Below are positions 5,330 to 13,512 of a stretch of 13,512 bases of DNA, in pieces. The stretch comes from DATKPC01 sp035524275 (GTDB lineage Bacteria > Pseudomonadota > Gammaproteobacteria > Burkholderiales > Burkholderiaceae_F). Location: assembly GCA_035524275.1 (NCBI GenBank), contig DATKPC010000044.1:1-13512 (forward strand), read 5' to 3'. The notes below the pieces were generated by a model. That model saw nothing but the letters and a program-made list of their open reading frames with translations. It was not told the origin of the DNA and searched no databases. The first letter of the stretch is position 1. Each line of letters starts with the position of its first letter. The position numbers were made by a program, and so were the translations under genes.

Positions 5330-7174
5330 CTACTTCGCCGGCACGACGCGGTTCTTGCCCTGGCGCTTGGCCTCGTAGAGCGCGGCGTCGGCGCGCTTCA
5401 TCAGCGCCGCCAGCGTGTCGCCCGGCGCCCATGGGGCCACGCCGGCCGAGCAGGTCATCACGATCGGTGCCGACTCGTACGCGAACGGCGTCGCCGCGCA
5501 CGCGCGGACGAGACGGTCGGCGAGCGCGACGGCCTCGTCGATGTCGGTGGCCGGCAGCAGCAGCGCGAATTCCTCGCCGCCGCTGCGCGCGATGATGTCG
5601 GTCGCGCGCAGCCCGGCGCGCAGCCCGGTCGCGAAATGCACCAGGCCCTGGTCGCCCGCGACATGGCCCAGGCGGTCGTTGAGCGCCTTGAAGTCGTCGA
5701 TGTCCAACATGACCAGCATGAGGGGCGTCTCGTGCCGCGTCGCGCGCGCCGCCTCGACGCTGTAGGCCTCGTCGAGGCCGCGCCGATTGAGCGCGTGCGT
5801 CAAGGGGTCCTTGAGCACGAGCGTGGAGACCTGGTTCAGTTCGTGCTCCAGCTCCTTGATCCTGGCCTCGGACGCCTGCGCCCGCCGCTGCGCCTCGACC
5901 AGGTCGAGGCGAGAGCGGTCGATGTCGGCCTGCACGGTCGCCGTGTCGGCGAGCAGGCCCCGCACGACGCCGGACAGCGCGGCGACGTCGTCGGCGCGCT
6001 CGATCTCGTCGCGGTACCGCCCGACCTGGCCGGCGAACCGCTCGGTCGTCGACCCCATCGCGCTCGCGCGGTCGATGAGCGTCGAGACCATCTCGCGCAC
6101 GACGAGCTTCGCCTCCGACAGGCTGCGGCGCGTGCCGGCCTGGTGCGCGATCGCCTGCGTCAGTCGCGTTTCCGCATCGGCGACGCTGGAGGCGCCGATC
6201 GGGCCCGCCAGCAGTGCGCGGATCGGCTCCAGCTGGCCGACGAGCCACGCCTCCTCCGGCGTCAGCGTCCGCATGTTGCCGCACAGCAGCGCCAGCAGCC
6301 GCTGCAGGCCGGCCCGGATCCGGTGGTCGTCGGCGGCCTGGCGCTCGACCGCGGCGACGACGTCGATGAACTTCGGCGCGAGGCGCTGCGCGGCCGCGCC
6401 GATGCCCTCGTCCGCGTCCTGGACCAGTGCCGCGGCCTGCTTCGCGAATTCGGCCAGCTTCTCGCGCGCCGGGACCCCCGGCGAGAGGCACTGCTCCACG
6501 AGTCCGGTCGCGCGCAAAGCGACCTGGCGCCAGGCTTCGGCGGCGGCGCGGGCCACCTGCAGTTCCTCGTCCGCGGCGTCGGCGAGCGGGCGCGCCGCCG
6601 GCGGCGTCGGGCGTGGCATCGTGGCGGCGGCCGCGTCGGCGGCGGGGGGAGCCGCCGCCGGGACGATCGGCGCCATCCCCGCACCCCACGATTCCACGAG
6701 GCGCGTGAGGCGCTCGAGCGCGATGTCGGGCTGCCCGGCGCTGGCATCGATGACGCGCGCAACGGCCTCCAGCTTGCGGGCCCGCGTCCAGTTCACGTGC
6801 ACGGCGTCGATGCTTTTCACGAGCTGCAGCGTCGCCAGCGGCCAGTTGCCGGCGGTGGCACCGCCGCGGCGCGCAAGCACGCGGTCGAGCAGGTCGCGCA
6901 CGGCGCGCCATTCATGGCGTTGCGCACGTTCCAGCACGAGCGTCGCCTCGGGGGCCGCGATGCGGTTCTGTCGCACGAGGTCGCGCAGGATCTCCTTGAT
7001 CACCGCCGCGGCCGTCGCGCCGTCGCCGCCGCCCGTGACCTCGTCGTAGACCTCGCGGAACGAATCCGGGGTCGGGACGATCCGGCGCTCCGTGAGCGCC
7101 TTCAGCACGCGGCGCGCATCGTCGGCCGCCGTCGCGGCACCGTCGCGCGCCGGCTTGCGGCCGCCGTCAGCCAT
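5330..7174 (-). CDS. Diguanylate cyclase with long helical N-terminal region (GGDEF protein)
   Basis: The protein makes c-di-GMP from two GTP. The GGDEF domain occupies about residues 452-614. It has DPLTHALNRRGL at its start, metal/substrate segment LDIDDFKALND (490-500), signature GGEEF at 532-536 and an intact inhibitory site R523-x-x-D526 five residues before it, so product feedback is expected. The first 450 residues are almost wholly helical with no membrane segment or known sensor that I recognise. They comprise a start region with RRIVPTPDSFREVYDEV (30-46), an Ala/Pro-rich hinge (about 166-200), two further helical blocks, and a coiled coil (about 415-450) leading into the catalytic domain. 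The PTPxxxxxVY style of start recurs in proteobacterial cyclases of unknown input. Its ATG overlaps the stop of the preceding REC-GGDEF-EAL gene by 8 bases and no good ribosome binding site is seen, which suggests translational coupling. Confidence 0.95.
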   Translation of the reverse strand: MADGGRKPARDGAATAADDARRVLKALTERRIVPTPDSFREVYDEVTGGGDGATAAAVIKEILRDLVRQNRIAAPEATLVLERAQRHEWRAVRDLLDRVLARRGGATAGNWPLATLQLVKSIDAVHVNWTRARKLEAVARVIDASAGQPDIALERLTRLVESWGAGMAPIVPAAAPPAADAAAATMPRPTPPAARPLADAADEELQVARAAAEAWRQVALRATGLVEQCLSPGVPAREKLAEFAKQAAALVQDADEGIGAAAQRLAPKFIDVVAAVERQAADDHRIRAGLQRLLALLCGNMRTLTPEEAWLVGQLEPIRALLAGPIGASSVADAETRLTQAIAHQAGTRRSLSEAKLVVREMVSTLIDRASAMGSTTERFAGQVGRYRDEIERADDVAALSGVVRGLLADTATVQADIDRSRLDLVEAQRRAQASEARIKELEHELNQVSTLVLKDPLTHALNRRGLDEAYSVEAARATRHETPLMLVMLDIDDFKALNDRLGHVAGDQGLVHFATGLRAGLRATDIIARSGGEEFALLLPATDIDEAVALADRLVRACAATPFAYESAPIVMTCSAGVAPWAPGDTLAALMKRADAALYEAKRQGKNRVVPAK

Positions 7175-9377
7175 GGGAGCGCGACGCCGCGACAGCCGCG
7201 GCTCCGCCCGGCGCCGGACGGGCCGCCGGCGCGTCCTGCGCGAGCAGCAGGCGGCGGAACTCGTCGGCCGGCAGCGGACGCGCGAACAGGAAGCCCTGCA
7301 TCGTGCGGCACCCCTGCTCCAGCAGCCGCGCGCGCTGGCCTTCGCTCTCGACGCCCTCGGCGACCGGACGCAGCTTCAGGCTGTTGCACAGCGCGATGAT
7401 CGCCGCGACGATCGCCTGGCTGTCGGGGCTCGTCTCGAGGTCGCGGACGAACGTGCGGTCGATCTTCAGCGTATCGATCGGCAGCCGCCGCAGGTAGGCG
7501 AGCGACGAATAGCCGGTGCCGAAGTCGTCGATCGAGATCGAGACCCCGAGCTGCTTCAACCGCTGCAGCAGCTGCTGCGCCGCATCCAGGTTGTGCATCA
7601 GCACGGTCTCGGTCAGCTCCAGCTCGAGCATCCCGGGCGCGATCGCGTACTGCGCCAGCGCCGCCCGCACCGACTGGTCGAGCTTGCCGCGCTGCATGTG
7701 GCGGCTCGAGATGTTCACGGCGACGGAGACGTCGCGGGCCCCGTGGCGCACCCAGTCGTCGAGCTGCGCGCAGGCTTCGCCGATCGCCCATTCGGTGATC
7801 GGCACGATGAGCCCGGACTCCTCCGCCGCGGCGATGAACTCCACCGGGGGAACCAGCCGACCCTCGCGGCGCCAGCGCATCAGCGCCTCGGCGCCGATGA
7901 TCCGGCCGGTCGCGCCGTCGACCTGCGGCTGGTAGTACAGCACCAGTTCGCCGCGCTCCAGCGCGCGGTGCAGCGCGGTTTCCAGGCGCCAACGCTCGGC
8001 GGTCACCTTGTTCATCGAGTCGTCGAAGGCGAGCCAGCCGTTGCGCCCCTGGTCCTTCGCGGCGTACATCGCGATGTCGGCCTTGCGCACGAGCGCGTCG
8101 ACGTCGTGGCCGTCGTCGGGGAAGCAGGCCACCCCGATCGATGCCGTCGCGAACAACTCGTTGCCGGCGCAGACGATGGGCCGCTGCAGCGCCTCGACGA
8201 GCGTGCGGGCCGCGCCCTGCGCGGCCTCGGGGTCCGCCAGCCCCGCCAGCATCACGTTGAACTCGTCGCCGCCGACGCGCGCGACCAGGGCGCGCGACGC
8301 GTCGTCGGACGGCCGGCCGGGAATGCCCTCGGCGGCCGTCTTCAGCCGCTGCGCGATCTCGCGCAGCAGCTGGTCGCCGATGTCATGGCCCAGCGTGTCG
8401 TTGATCTGCTTGAACCGGTCGACGTCGACGTAGAACAACGCCAGTCCGGTCCCGGATTCGCGCGCCCGCTCGATCGCTTCGGCGAAGCGCTCGCGGAAAT
8501 GGCGGCGGTTCGGCAGGCCCGTGAGACTGTCGTAGTTCGCCAGCAGGCGGATCTGGTCCTCGCTGCGGCGCGCCTCGGTGATATCGCGCACGACGCCGTG
8601 CAGCGTGGCGACGGCGCCGTCGTCGGCGCGCTGCACCTCGGCCTCGACGCGCACGACGCGCGGCTCGCCGCTCGGGCGCTCGACGCGGCATTCGAGGTTG
8701 AAATGGCTGCTGCCGTGCCGGGCCAAGAGGTACTGCTGGCGCACCGCGGCGCGATCGTCGGCCGCGAGGCGGGACCAGACGTACCAGTCGGCGACGCTCT
8801 CCTGCGACGGGATGCCGAGGACCTTGAAGCACTCCTCCGACATCCGGACGCGCCTCGCCGCCAGGTCCCATTCCCAGTGGCCGAGCTGCGCCATCCGCTG
8901 CGCCTTCGAAAGCCGCGCCTGGCTCTGGGCCAGCTCATCGCGCGTGCGCGCCGACCGCAGCATGTAGCGCAGCCGCTCCGACAGCAGCGTCCATTGGCCA
9001 CCGCTTTTCACGAAGAAATCCGTTGCGCCGGCCTCGTAGGCGCGCGCGATCGAGGATTCGTCCTCGAGGCCCGTCAGCATCAGCACCGGAACATGCGCGC
9101 CCCCGGGAAGGCGGCGGAGCCGCTCGCAGGTCGCGAAGCCGTCGATGCCCGGCATCAGCGCGTCGAGGACGACGACGTCGGGACGGGCGCGCTGGAACGC
9201 GTCGAGCGCGGCGACTCCGCTGTCGGCCTCGACAATCCGCCAGCCGCGCTCGGCGAGCGCCGATGCCGTCAACAGGCGCACGACCGGATCGTCGTCGACG
9301 AGCAGGATGCGATCGCCGACAGCCGTCGCCGAGGCGCGCTCGACGCGGGCGGGGATCGGGGCGCCGGTGCCGTCCAT
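7167..9377 (-). CDS. Response regulator with PAS, GGDEF and EAL domains (c-di-GMP turnover)
   Basis: This 736-residue soluble protein should link phosphorylation to c-di-GMP synthesis and/or breakdown. The receiver (about 22-140) has D28-D30, phospho-acceptor D72 (VVVLDALMPGIDG) and K124. A PAS domain follows (about 160-270), then GGDEF (about 275-450) with intact GGDEF at 369-373 but ASRA (360-363) where the RxxD inhibitory site would be. The EAL domain (about 460-705) has E497 in EALMRW, N555, the ELTE motif 587-590, D617/D618 in DDFGTGYSSL, K638, E674 and Q694, so the phosphodiesterase looks active. Both catalytic halves keep their signatures; which dominates cannot be read from sequence. 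It starts 15 bases after the hybrid kinase stop with no clear ribosome binding site. That placement makes the Hpt domain of the kinase the natural phosphate donor for D72. The C-terminal 25 residues are Ala/Pro-rich. Confidence 0.96.
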   Translation of the reverse strand: MDGTGAPIPARVERASATAVGDRILLVDDDPVVRLLTASALAERGWRIVEADSGVAALDAFQRARPDVVVLDALMPGIDGFATCERLRRLPGGAHVPVLMLTGLEDESSIARAYEAGATDFFVKSGGQWTLLSERLRYMLRSARTRDELAQSQARLSKAQRMAQLGHWEWDLAARRVRMSEECFKVLGIPSQESVADWYVWSRLAADDRAAVRQQYLLARHGSSHFNLECRVERPSGEPRVVRVEAEVQRADDGAVATLHGVVRDITEARRSEDQIRLLANYDSLTGLPNRRHFRERFAEAIERARESGTGLALFYVDVDRFKQINDTLGHDIGDQLLREIAQRLKTAAEGIPGRPSDDASRALVARVGGDEFNVMLAGLADPEAAQGAARTLVEALQRPIVCAGNELFATASIGVACFPDDGHDVDALVRKADIAMYAAKDQGRNGWLAFDDSMNKVTAERWRLETALHRALERGELVLYYQPQVDGATGRIIGAEALMRWRREGRLVPPVEFIAAAEESGLIVPITEWAIGEACAQLDDWVRHGARDVSVAVNISSRHMQRGKLDQSVRAALAQYAIAPGMLELELTETVLMHNLDAAQQLLQRLKQLGVSISIDDFGTGYSSLAYLRRLPIDTLKIDRTFVRDLETSPDSQAIVAAIIALCNSLKLRPVAEGVESEGQRARLLEQGCRTMQGFLFARPLPADEFRRLLLAQDAPAARPAPGGAAAVAASRSHG

Positions 9378-9392
9378 GGTCGAGGCGGTCCG

Positions 9393-12300
9393 CTAGGCCA
9401 GCGCGGCGCCCACGGCGCCGATCGGCGATGGCGCGGCATCGGCAGTGGCGGCCGACACGGCCCGCAGCGCGGCGACGACGCGCTCGTGGCGCCCGCGCAT
9501 GCCCTGCCACTCGGCGCCCGCCTCCTCGATGCGGTTCAGCCGGGCCAGCGCCTCGATCGATGCGCAGCAGCGCGACAACTCGACGGCGCCCAGGTTGGCG
9601 CTTGCCGACTTCAGCGTATGGGTCGCGAGGACCAGCCGATCCGCCTCGCCGGCGAGGAGCGCGTCGTCGGCCTCATCGACCAGCCGCGTGCTGGACGCGA
9701 CGTAGGCGTCGACGAGTCGACCCAGCAGGTTCGCGGCGCCGCGCCGCTCCATGTCCCGGATGCGATCCAGCACCGACGCATCGAGGATCGGGGCGCCGCC
9801 GGTTTCGTCGGACGCTTCGGACGGCCGCGGCGCCGCGGGACCCGCGTCCGCCGCGGCCGCGTCGGCCGCGCGGCCGGGCTCGCGCGGCGGTTCGGCCTGT
9901 GCGACGGCGGCATCGCTCGCGTGCGGCAGCGGCCGCGCGCGCGGGCCGCCGACCCAGCGCGCGATCGCGGCCTCGAGTTGCGCGCGCTTGAACGGCTTGG
10001 CGAGGTAGTCGCTGAATCCGGCGTTGCGGCACCGCTCCGCATCGCCGGCCAGCGCATTGGCCGTCAGCGCGACGATCGGCACCGAGCTCGACACCGCGAA
10101 CCGTCCGGGCTCGTCGGCCGCGGCGCGGATCCGGCGCACGGCCTCGAAACCGTCCATCTCCGGCATCTGGCAGTCCATCAACACCAGGTCGAAGCGCGTG
10201 CGCTCGAGCGCTTCGAGCGCACGCCGGCCGTCGCCGGCGGTCTCGACGCGGCAGCCCAGCGTCGCGAGCATGGCGCAGACCAGTTCCTGGTTGACCGCGT
10301 TGTCCTCGACAAGGAGCACGCGCGCGCCGGCGACGGCGCGCGCGACCTCCTGGGCGACGTCATCGGCGCCGGCGAGTGCCTTGGCCAGCCCACCGATCAG
10401 GTCGTGGTGCCGAACCGGCTTGGCGAGCACGACGTCGATGCCGGCCTCGCGCGCCGCGCGAACCTCGTCACCGGACGACATCGAGCTCAGCAGGATGAGC
10501 CGGATGCCGGCGGTGAGATCGTCGCCGCGCAGGATCCGCGCCAGCTCGATGCCGTCCATCCCGGGCATCTTCATGTCGACGAGCGCGAGCTCGAACGGCG
10601 TGCCGGCCCGCGCCGCCGCGCGGATCAACTGCAGTGCCTGCGAGCCGTTCTCGGCGACCGCGCAATCGAGGCCGCAGGCGCCCAGCTGGTTCTCCAGCAG
10701 CCGCCGGTTCGTCGGGTTGTCCTCGACGACGACGACGCGGCGCCCGCCCAGCGCGACGGGCGCCGCCGGCTCGCGCGCGGCACGATCGACGGCGGCCGCA
10801 AGCGCGATGTCGAAACGGAACGTCGAACCCTCGCCGAGACGGCTCTCGGCGCGGATGCTGCCGTCCATCAACGCCACGAGCTGGCGGCTGATCGCCAGCC
10901 CGAGCCCGGTGCCGCCGTAGCGGCGCGTCATGCTCTGGTCGGCCTGCATGAACATCGTGAACAGGCGCGGAAGCAGCTCGGCGCGGATGCCGATGCCGGT
11001 GTCGCGGACCTCGAAGCGGATGCGGTGCGCCGCCGCGGTGCCGTTCTCGACGTCGCGCGCCGTCGCGGATCCGGCCGCGGCGTCTTCGACGTCGACTTCG
11101 ACGACCACCTCGCCATGGTCCGTGAACTTGATCGCGTTGCCGACGAGGTTCGCGAGGACCTGGCGCAGCCGCGTCGGATCGCCGCGGACCCAGCGCGGGA
11201 CCGCGGCGCCGATCCGGTATGCCAGCTCGATGCCCTTGCTGTCGGCACGCGGCGCGAGAAGCTCGAACTCATCCTCGACCAGGGCCCGCAGGTCGAAGTC
11301 GAGCGACTCGAGCTCCAGGCGCCCGGCCTCGATCTTGGAGAAGTCGAGGATGTCGTTGATGACCGAGAGCAGGCCCTCGCCGGACCGATAGACCGCCTCC
11401 GCAAAGCGGCGCTGGCGGTCGTTCAGTGTCGTGCCGAGCAGCAGTTCGGTCATCCCGAGCACGCCGTTCATCGGCGTGCGGATCTCGTGGCTCATGTTGG
11501 CGAGGAACTGCGACTTGGCGCGATTCGCCTGCTCCGCGTTGTCCTTGGCCTCCCGCAGCGCGCGCGCCGCCTCCATGTCCTGCGTGACATCGTCGAAGAC
11601 CGTGACGAGGTTCGTCGTTCCGTCGGCGGCCGCGATCCTTCCGCCATGCATGCGTACGGTGACCACGGCGCCGTCACCGCGCACGAAGCGACGCTCGACC
11701 TGCGGCGTGGCCGGCAGGCCTCCGTCGGCGCCCTCGTGCAGCGCGAGCATCGAGGCGGCGTCGTCGGGATGCACGAATTCGACGAGGTCGGCGCCGACCA
11801 TGCGTGCGGAATCGACCGCGAAAAGTCGAAGGCAGGCTGCATTGGCCCGCAGCACGACCCGATCGGGACCCTGGATGACCGCCGGCAGCGGGGAGTCGTC
11901 GAAAAGGGCGCGGAAATACTCCTCGCGCTCCCGCAGCGACTGTTCGTCGCGCTTGCGCGCCGAGATGTCCTTCGCGATCGCGATGTAGTTCGTGACGTCG
12001 CCGGCGTCGTCGCGCACCGGCCGGATCTCGAGCTCGACCCACGGCGCGTTGCCGGCGCGCGACGGCATGTCGGGCGACGGCGTGTCGGGCGACGGCATGT
12101 CGGGCGAACGCCGGTGCGAAGGCGACGCCAAGTGAAGTTCGACGCCGGTCAGCGCGCCGCAGGCGTCGAGCTCGGCCGCGAGGCGCTGCGCGTCCGCATT
12201 CTCGCCCGGGCTGCCGACCAGTGTTTCGACGAGAGGACGGCCGCGCAGCCGCTCCAGCGTGCTGCCGATCAGGCGCAGCATGCTCGCATTGGCCCATTCG

Positions 12301-13511
12301 ATGCGACGCGTAGCGTCGGTGACGATCGCGCCGCTGTCGGTCGTCGCCGCGACGAGCGCCAGCTGCCGCGCTTCGTTCGCGCGCAGGCGCAGCTCGCGTT
12401 CATGGCGCTGCCGCTCGCCGATGCGCCACAACTCGTCGCCGACCGCGCCGATGAGTTCCAGCATCCGGGGCGTCGCCTCGACGCGATCGCCGCAGAAGAA
12501 CTCGATGAATGCGGTCGCGTGGCCCTGCCCGACGACCGGGATCACGAATCCGCTGCGCAGCCCGCAGGCGACCGCGGCATCGCGCCGGGCCCAACCGTCC
12601 ATCGCGCCGAGGTCGGAGACCCAGTGCGGCGTGCCGCTCGCGAAGGCCCGACCGATGAGCCCGGTGGAATTGCGCAGCAGCGGCGTCGCCTCGCTCACCT
12701 CCACGAACGGCCGGTAGCGCGCCGGGTCGCGGACCCACCAGACGGAGCGCACCGGCGCGCCCTCGCCGGCATCGGCCGGCAGGACGACGCGCCCGAGCGG
12801 CCAGTCGAGGAACTCGCCGATCTCGTTGAGCGCGCGCGTCAGCGTCTCGTCGACGCCGAGCGATTCGTTGGCCGTCGCGGCCAGGCTGCGCAACAGGCGC
12901 ATCAGTGCATACTGCCGCTGCAGTTCGAGGCCCTTCTGCATCTCGCCGAGGTGCGCGCGCTGCAATCGCGCCGAGTGCGCCAGCAGCGCCTTCGTCATCG
13001 CGTCGAACGAAGCGACCAGCGAGTCGAATTCGTTGCCGGAGCGCGGCGTTTCGCGGCCCGCAAAGCGGATCGCGAGGTCCTCCGCGCGCCGCGTCAGCGC
13101 CTTGATCGGTCGCATCAGGTGCTGCGCCAGCGCGAGGCCGGCGGCCATCGCAAGCAGCCCCGTGGCCGCGGCGATGCACAGCAGCGCCGGTTGCGCGAGC
13201 GCTGCGAGCATCGCACGGGCGTCGACGGCGCCGCCTCCGGTCCCATGGACGAGGCAATAGGCGCCGACGGCCATCGTCCACGCCGTCGACGCCACCAGGG
13301 CGATGCCTATCGGCTTGCCCGTCGAGTGCCCAGCGGAGCGCCGCGAGCCGTGGACCGTCCGGTCCGGGTCCGCCGGAGCGGCGGCGACTTTCGGCAGCGG
13401 AACTGTCGGCTGCGGTTGACCAACCGCGTCGACGTGCGGAAACTCGCGCGCGTCGACACTTGCCGGCGGCGGTGCCGCAGACTGGTCATGCTGCCGTTCT
13501 GTGTTAGCCAT
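9393..13511 (-). CDS. Large membrane hybrid histidine kinase (TM2-HAMP-GAF-PAS-PAS-HisKA-HATPase-REC-REC-Hpt)
   Basis: This is a kinase of 1372 residues with a complete internal phosphorelay. A Pro/Ala-rich cytoplasmic tail (1-66) precedes TM segments at about 67-90 and 106-130, with only about 15 residues between them. Then come HAMP (about 131-183), GAF (about 208-365), PAS (about 383-520) and PAS (about 529-645). The kinase core has H675 in NMSHEIRTPMNG, N-box LVGNAIKFTDHG, G1 VRDTGIGI and G2 RYGGTGLGLAIS. Receiver 1 has D979 and K1031, receiver 2 has D1113, T1150 and K1172, and an Ala-rich linker leads to an Hpt with H1298 (ATHTLKSASANLG). All phospho-sites are intact. The build resembles BarA-class tripartite kinases but with two receivers. 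Sensing is probably cytoplasmic or in-membrane, as there is no periplasmic domain. The ATG at 13511 is one base from the window edge, so the ribosome binding site is unseen and a start further upstream is possible. Confidence 0.94.
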   Translation of the reverse strand: MANTERQHDQSAAPPPASVDAREFPHVDAVGQPQPTVPLPKVAAAPADPDRTVHGSRRSAGHSTGKPIGIALVASTAWTMAVGAYCLVHGTGGGAVDARAMLAALAQPALLCIAAATGLLAMAAGLALAQHLMRPIKALTRRAEDLAIRFAGRETPRSGNEFDSLVASFDAMTKALLAHSARLQRAHLGEMQKGLELQRQYALMRLLRSLAATANESLGVDETLTRALNEIGEFLDWPLGRVVLPADAGEGAPVRSVWWVRDPARYRPFVEVSEATPLLRNSTGLIGRAFASGTPHWVSDLGAMDGWARRDAAVACGLRSGFVIPVVGQGHATAFIEFFCGDRVEATPRMLELIGAVGDELWRIGERQRHERELRLRANEARQLALVAATTDSGAIVTDATRRIEWANASMLRLIGSTLERLRGRPLVETLVGSPGENADAQRLAAELDACGALTGVELHLASPSHRRSPDMPSPDTPSPDMPSRAGNAPWVELEIRPVRDDAGDVTNYIAIAKDISARKRDEQSLREREEYFRALFDDSPLPAVIQGPDRVVLRANAACLRLFAVDSARMVGADLVEFVHPDDAASMLALHEGADGGLPATPQVERRFVRGDGAVVTVRMHGGRIAAADGTTNLVTVFDDVTQDMEAARALREAKDNAEQANRAKSQFLANMSHEIRTPMNGVLGMTELLLGTTLNDRQRRFAEAVYRSGEGLLSVINDILDFSKIEAGRLELESLDFDLRALVEDEFELLAPRADSKGIELAYRIGAAVPRWVRGDPTRLRQVLANLVGNAIKFTDHGEVVVEVDVEDAAAGSATARDVENGTAAAHRIRFEVRDTGIGIRAELLPRLFTMFMQADQSMTRRYGGTGLGLAISRQLVALMDGSIRAESRLGEGSTFRFDIALAAAVDRAAREPAAPVALGGRRVVVVEDNPTNRRLLENQLGACGLDCAVAENGSQALQLIRAAARAGTPFELALVDMKMPGMDGIELARILRGDDLTAGIRLILLSSMSSGDEVRAAREAGIDVVLAKPVRHHDLIGGLAKALAGADDVAQEVARAVAGARVLLVEDNAVNQELVCAMLATLGCRVETAGDGRRALEALERTRFDLVLMDCQMPEMDGFEAVRRIRAAADEPGRFAVSSSVPIVALTANALAGDAERCRNAGFSDYLAKPFKRAQLEAAIARWVGGPRARPLPHASDAAVAQAEPPREPGRAADAAAADAGPAAPRPSEASDETGGAPILDASVLDRIRDMERRGAANLLGRLVDAYVASSTRLVDEADDALLAGEADRLVLATHTLKSASANLGAVELSRCCASIEALARLNRIEEAGAEWQGMRGRHERVVAALRAVSAATADAAPSPIGAVGAALA
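12061..12107 (-). repeat. In-frame 15-base tandem repeat (3 copies) in the first PAS domain of the hybrid kinase
   Basis: Three head-to-tail copies of a 15-base unit, gacggcRtgtcgggc on the plus strand, lie at 12061-12075, 12076-12090 and 12091-12105. They differ by one base (A/G in the middle copy), plus two bases of a fourth copy. They encode SPDMP-SPDTP-SPDMP (residues 469-483), a Pro/Ser-rich insertion in a loop of the first PAS domain just before its final strands. Unit length is a multiple of three, so copy-number changes would keep the frame. Confidence 0.85.
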
Positions 13512-13512
13512 G

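Noticed and set aside
3510..6911. An 1133-codon open frame on the minus strand
   Set aside because: It runs antisense through the kinase/regulator pair and out of frame through the diguanylate cyclase, is Arg/Ala-rich and has no recognisable domain. It is a product of few AT-rich stop codons.
5636..7399. A 587-codon open frame on the plus strand opposite the diguanylate cyclase
   Set aside because: Antisense shadow with Arg/His/Leu-rich composition. It would overlap two genes whose catalytic motifs are intact.

Overview
This is a GC-rich window in which third codon positions are almost all G or C and coding density is very high. The proteins look proteobacterial. The chemotaxis set, the NarL-type pair and the c-di-GMP enzymes resemble those of motile, free-living Betaproteobacteria (Burkholderiales or Rhodocyclales-like). 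That placement is inferred from protein style only, because there is no rRNA or tRNA to confirm it. Every gene I can support encodes a signal-transduction protein. I see no mobile element, CRISPR array, RNA gene or metabolic gene.

Layout. (1) Positions 1-3226, minus strand: a chemotaxis operon read right to left, with a small CheZ-like protein, cheY, cheA and cheW. cheW is cut by the left edge after 77 codons. Gaps are 30-40 bases, so co-transcription is likely. (2) Positions 3227-3476: a GC-rich divergent promoter region. (3) Positions 3477-5276, plus strand: a two-gene unit with a soluble histidine kinase carrying an N-terminal receiver domain and a NarL/FixJ response regulator. (4) Positions 5277-5329: a short convergent gap with a possible stem-loop. 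(5) Positions 5330-13511, minus strand: a tight three-gene unit. It starts with a very large membrane hybrid kinase (two TM segments-HAMP-GAF-PAS-PAS-HisKA-HATPase-REC-REC-Hpt), continues with a REC-PAS-GGDEF-EAL protein, and ends with a 614-residue diguanylate cyclase whose start overlaps the preceding stop by 8 bases.

How they may work together. In the chemotaxis unit, CheW couples receptors to CheA, CheA phosphorylates CheY, and the CheZ-like protein probably dephosphorylates CheY-P. No receptor, CheR or CheB is visible; they may lie left of the window. In the right-hand unit the hybrid kinase ends in a free Hpt domain, and the next gene begins with an intact receiver fused to c-di-GMP enzymes. 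The simplest reading is a phosphorelay that sets c-di-GMP turnover, balanced by the third gene's cyclase. The middle kinase/regulator pair would translate a phosphorylation input into transcription. Motility control by CheY-P and by c-di-GMP would thus be encoded side by side. Each family is known. The less ordinary points are the compact CheZ-like protein, the receiver-first kinase, the contrasting inhibitory sites of the two c-di-GMP proteins, and a short in-frame repeat in a PAS domain.
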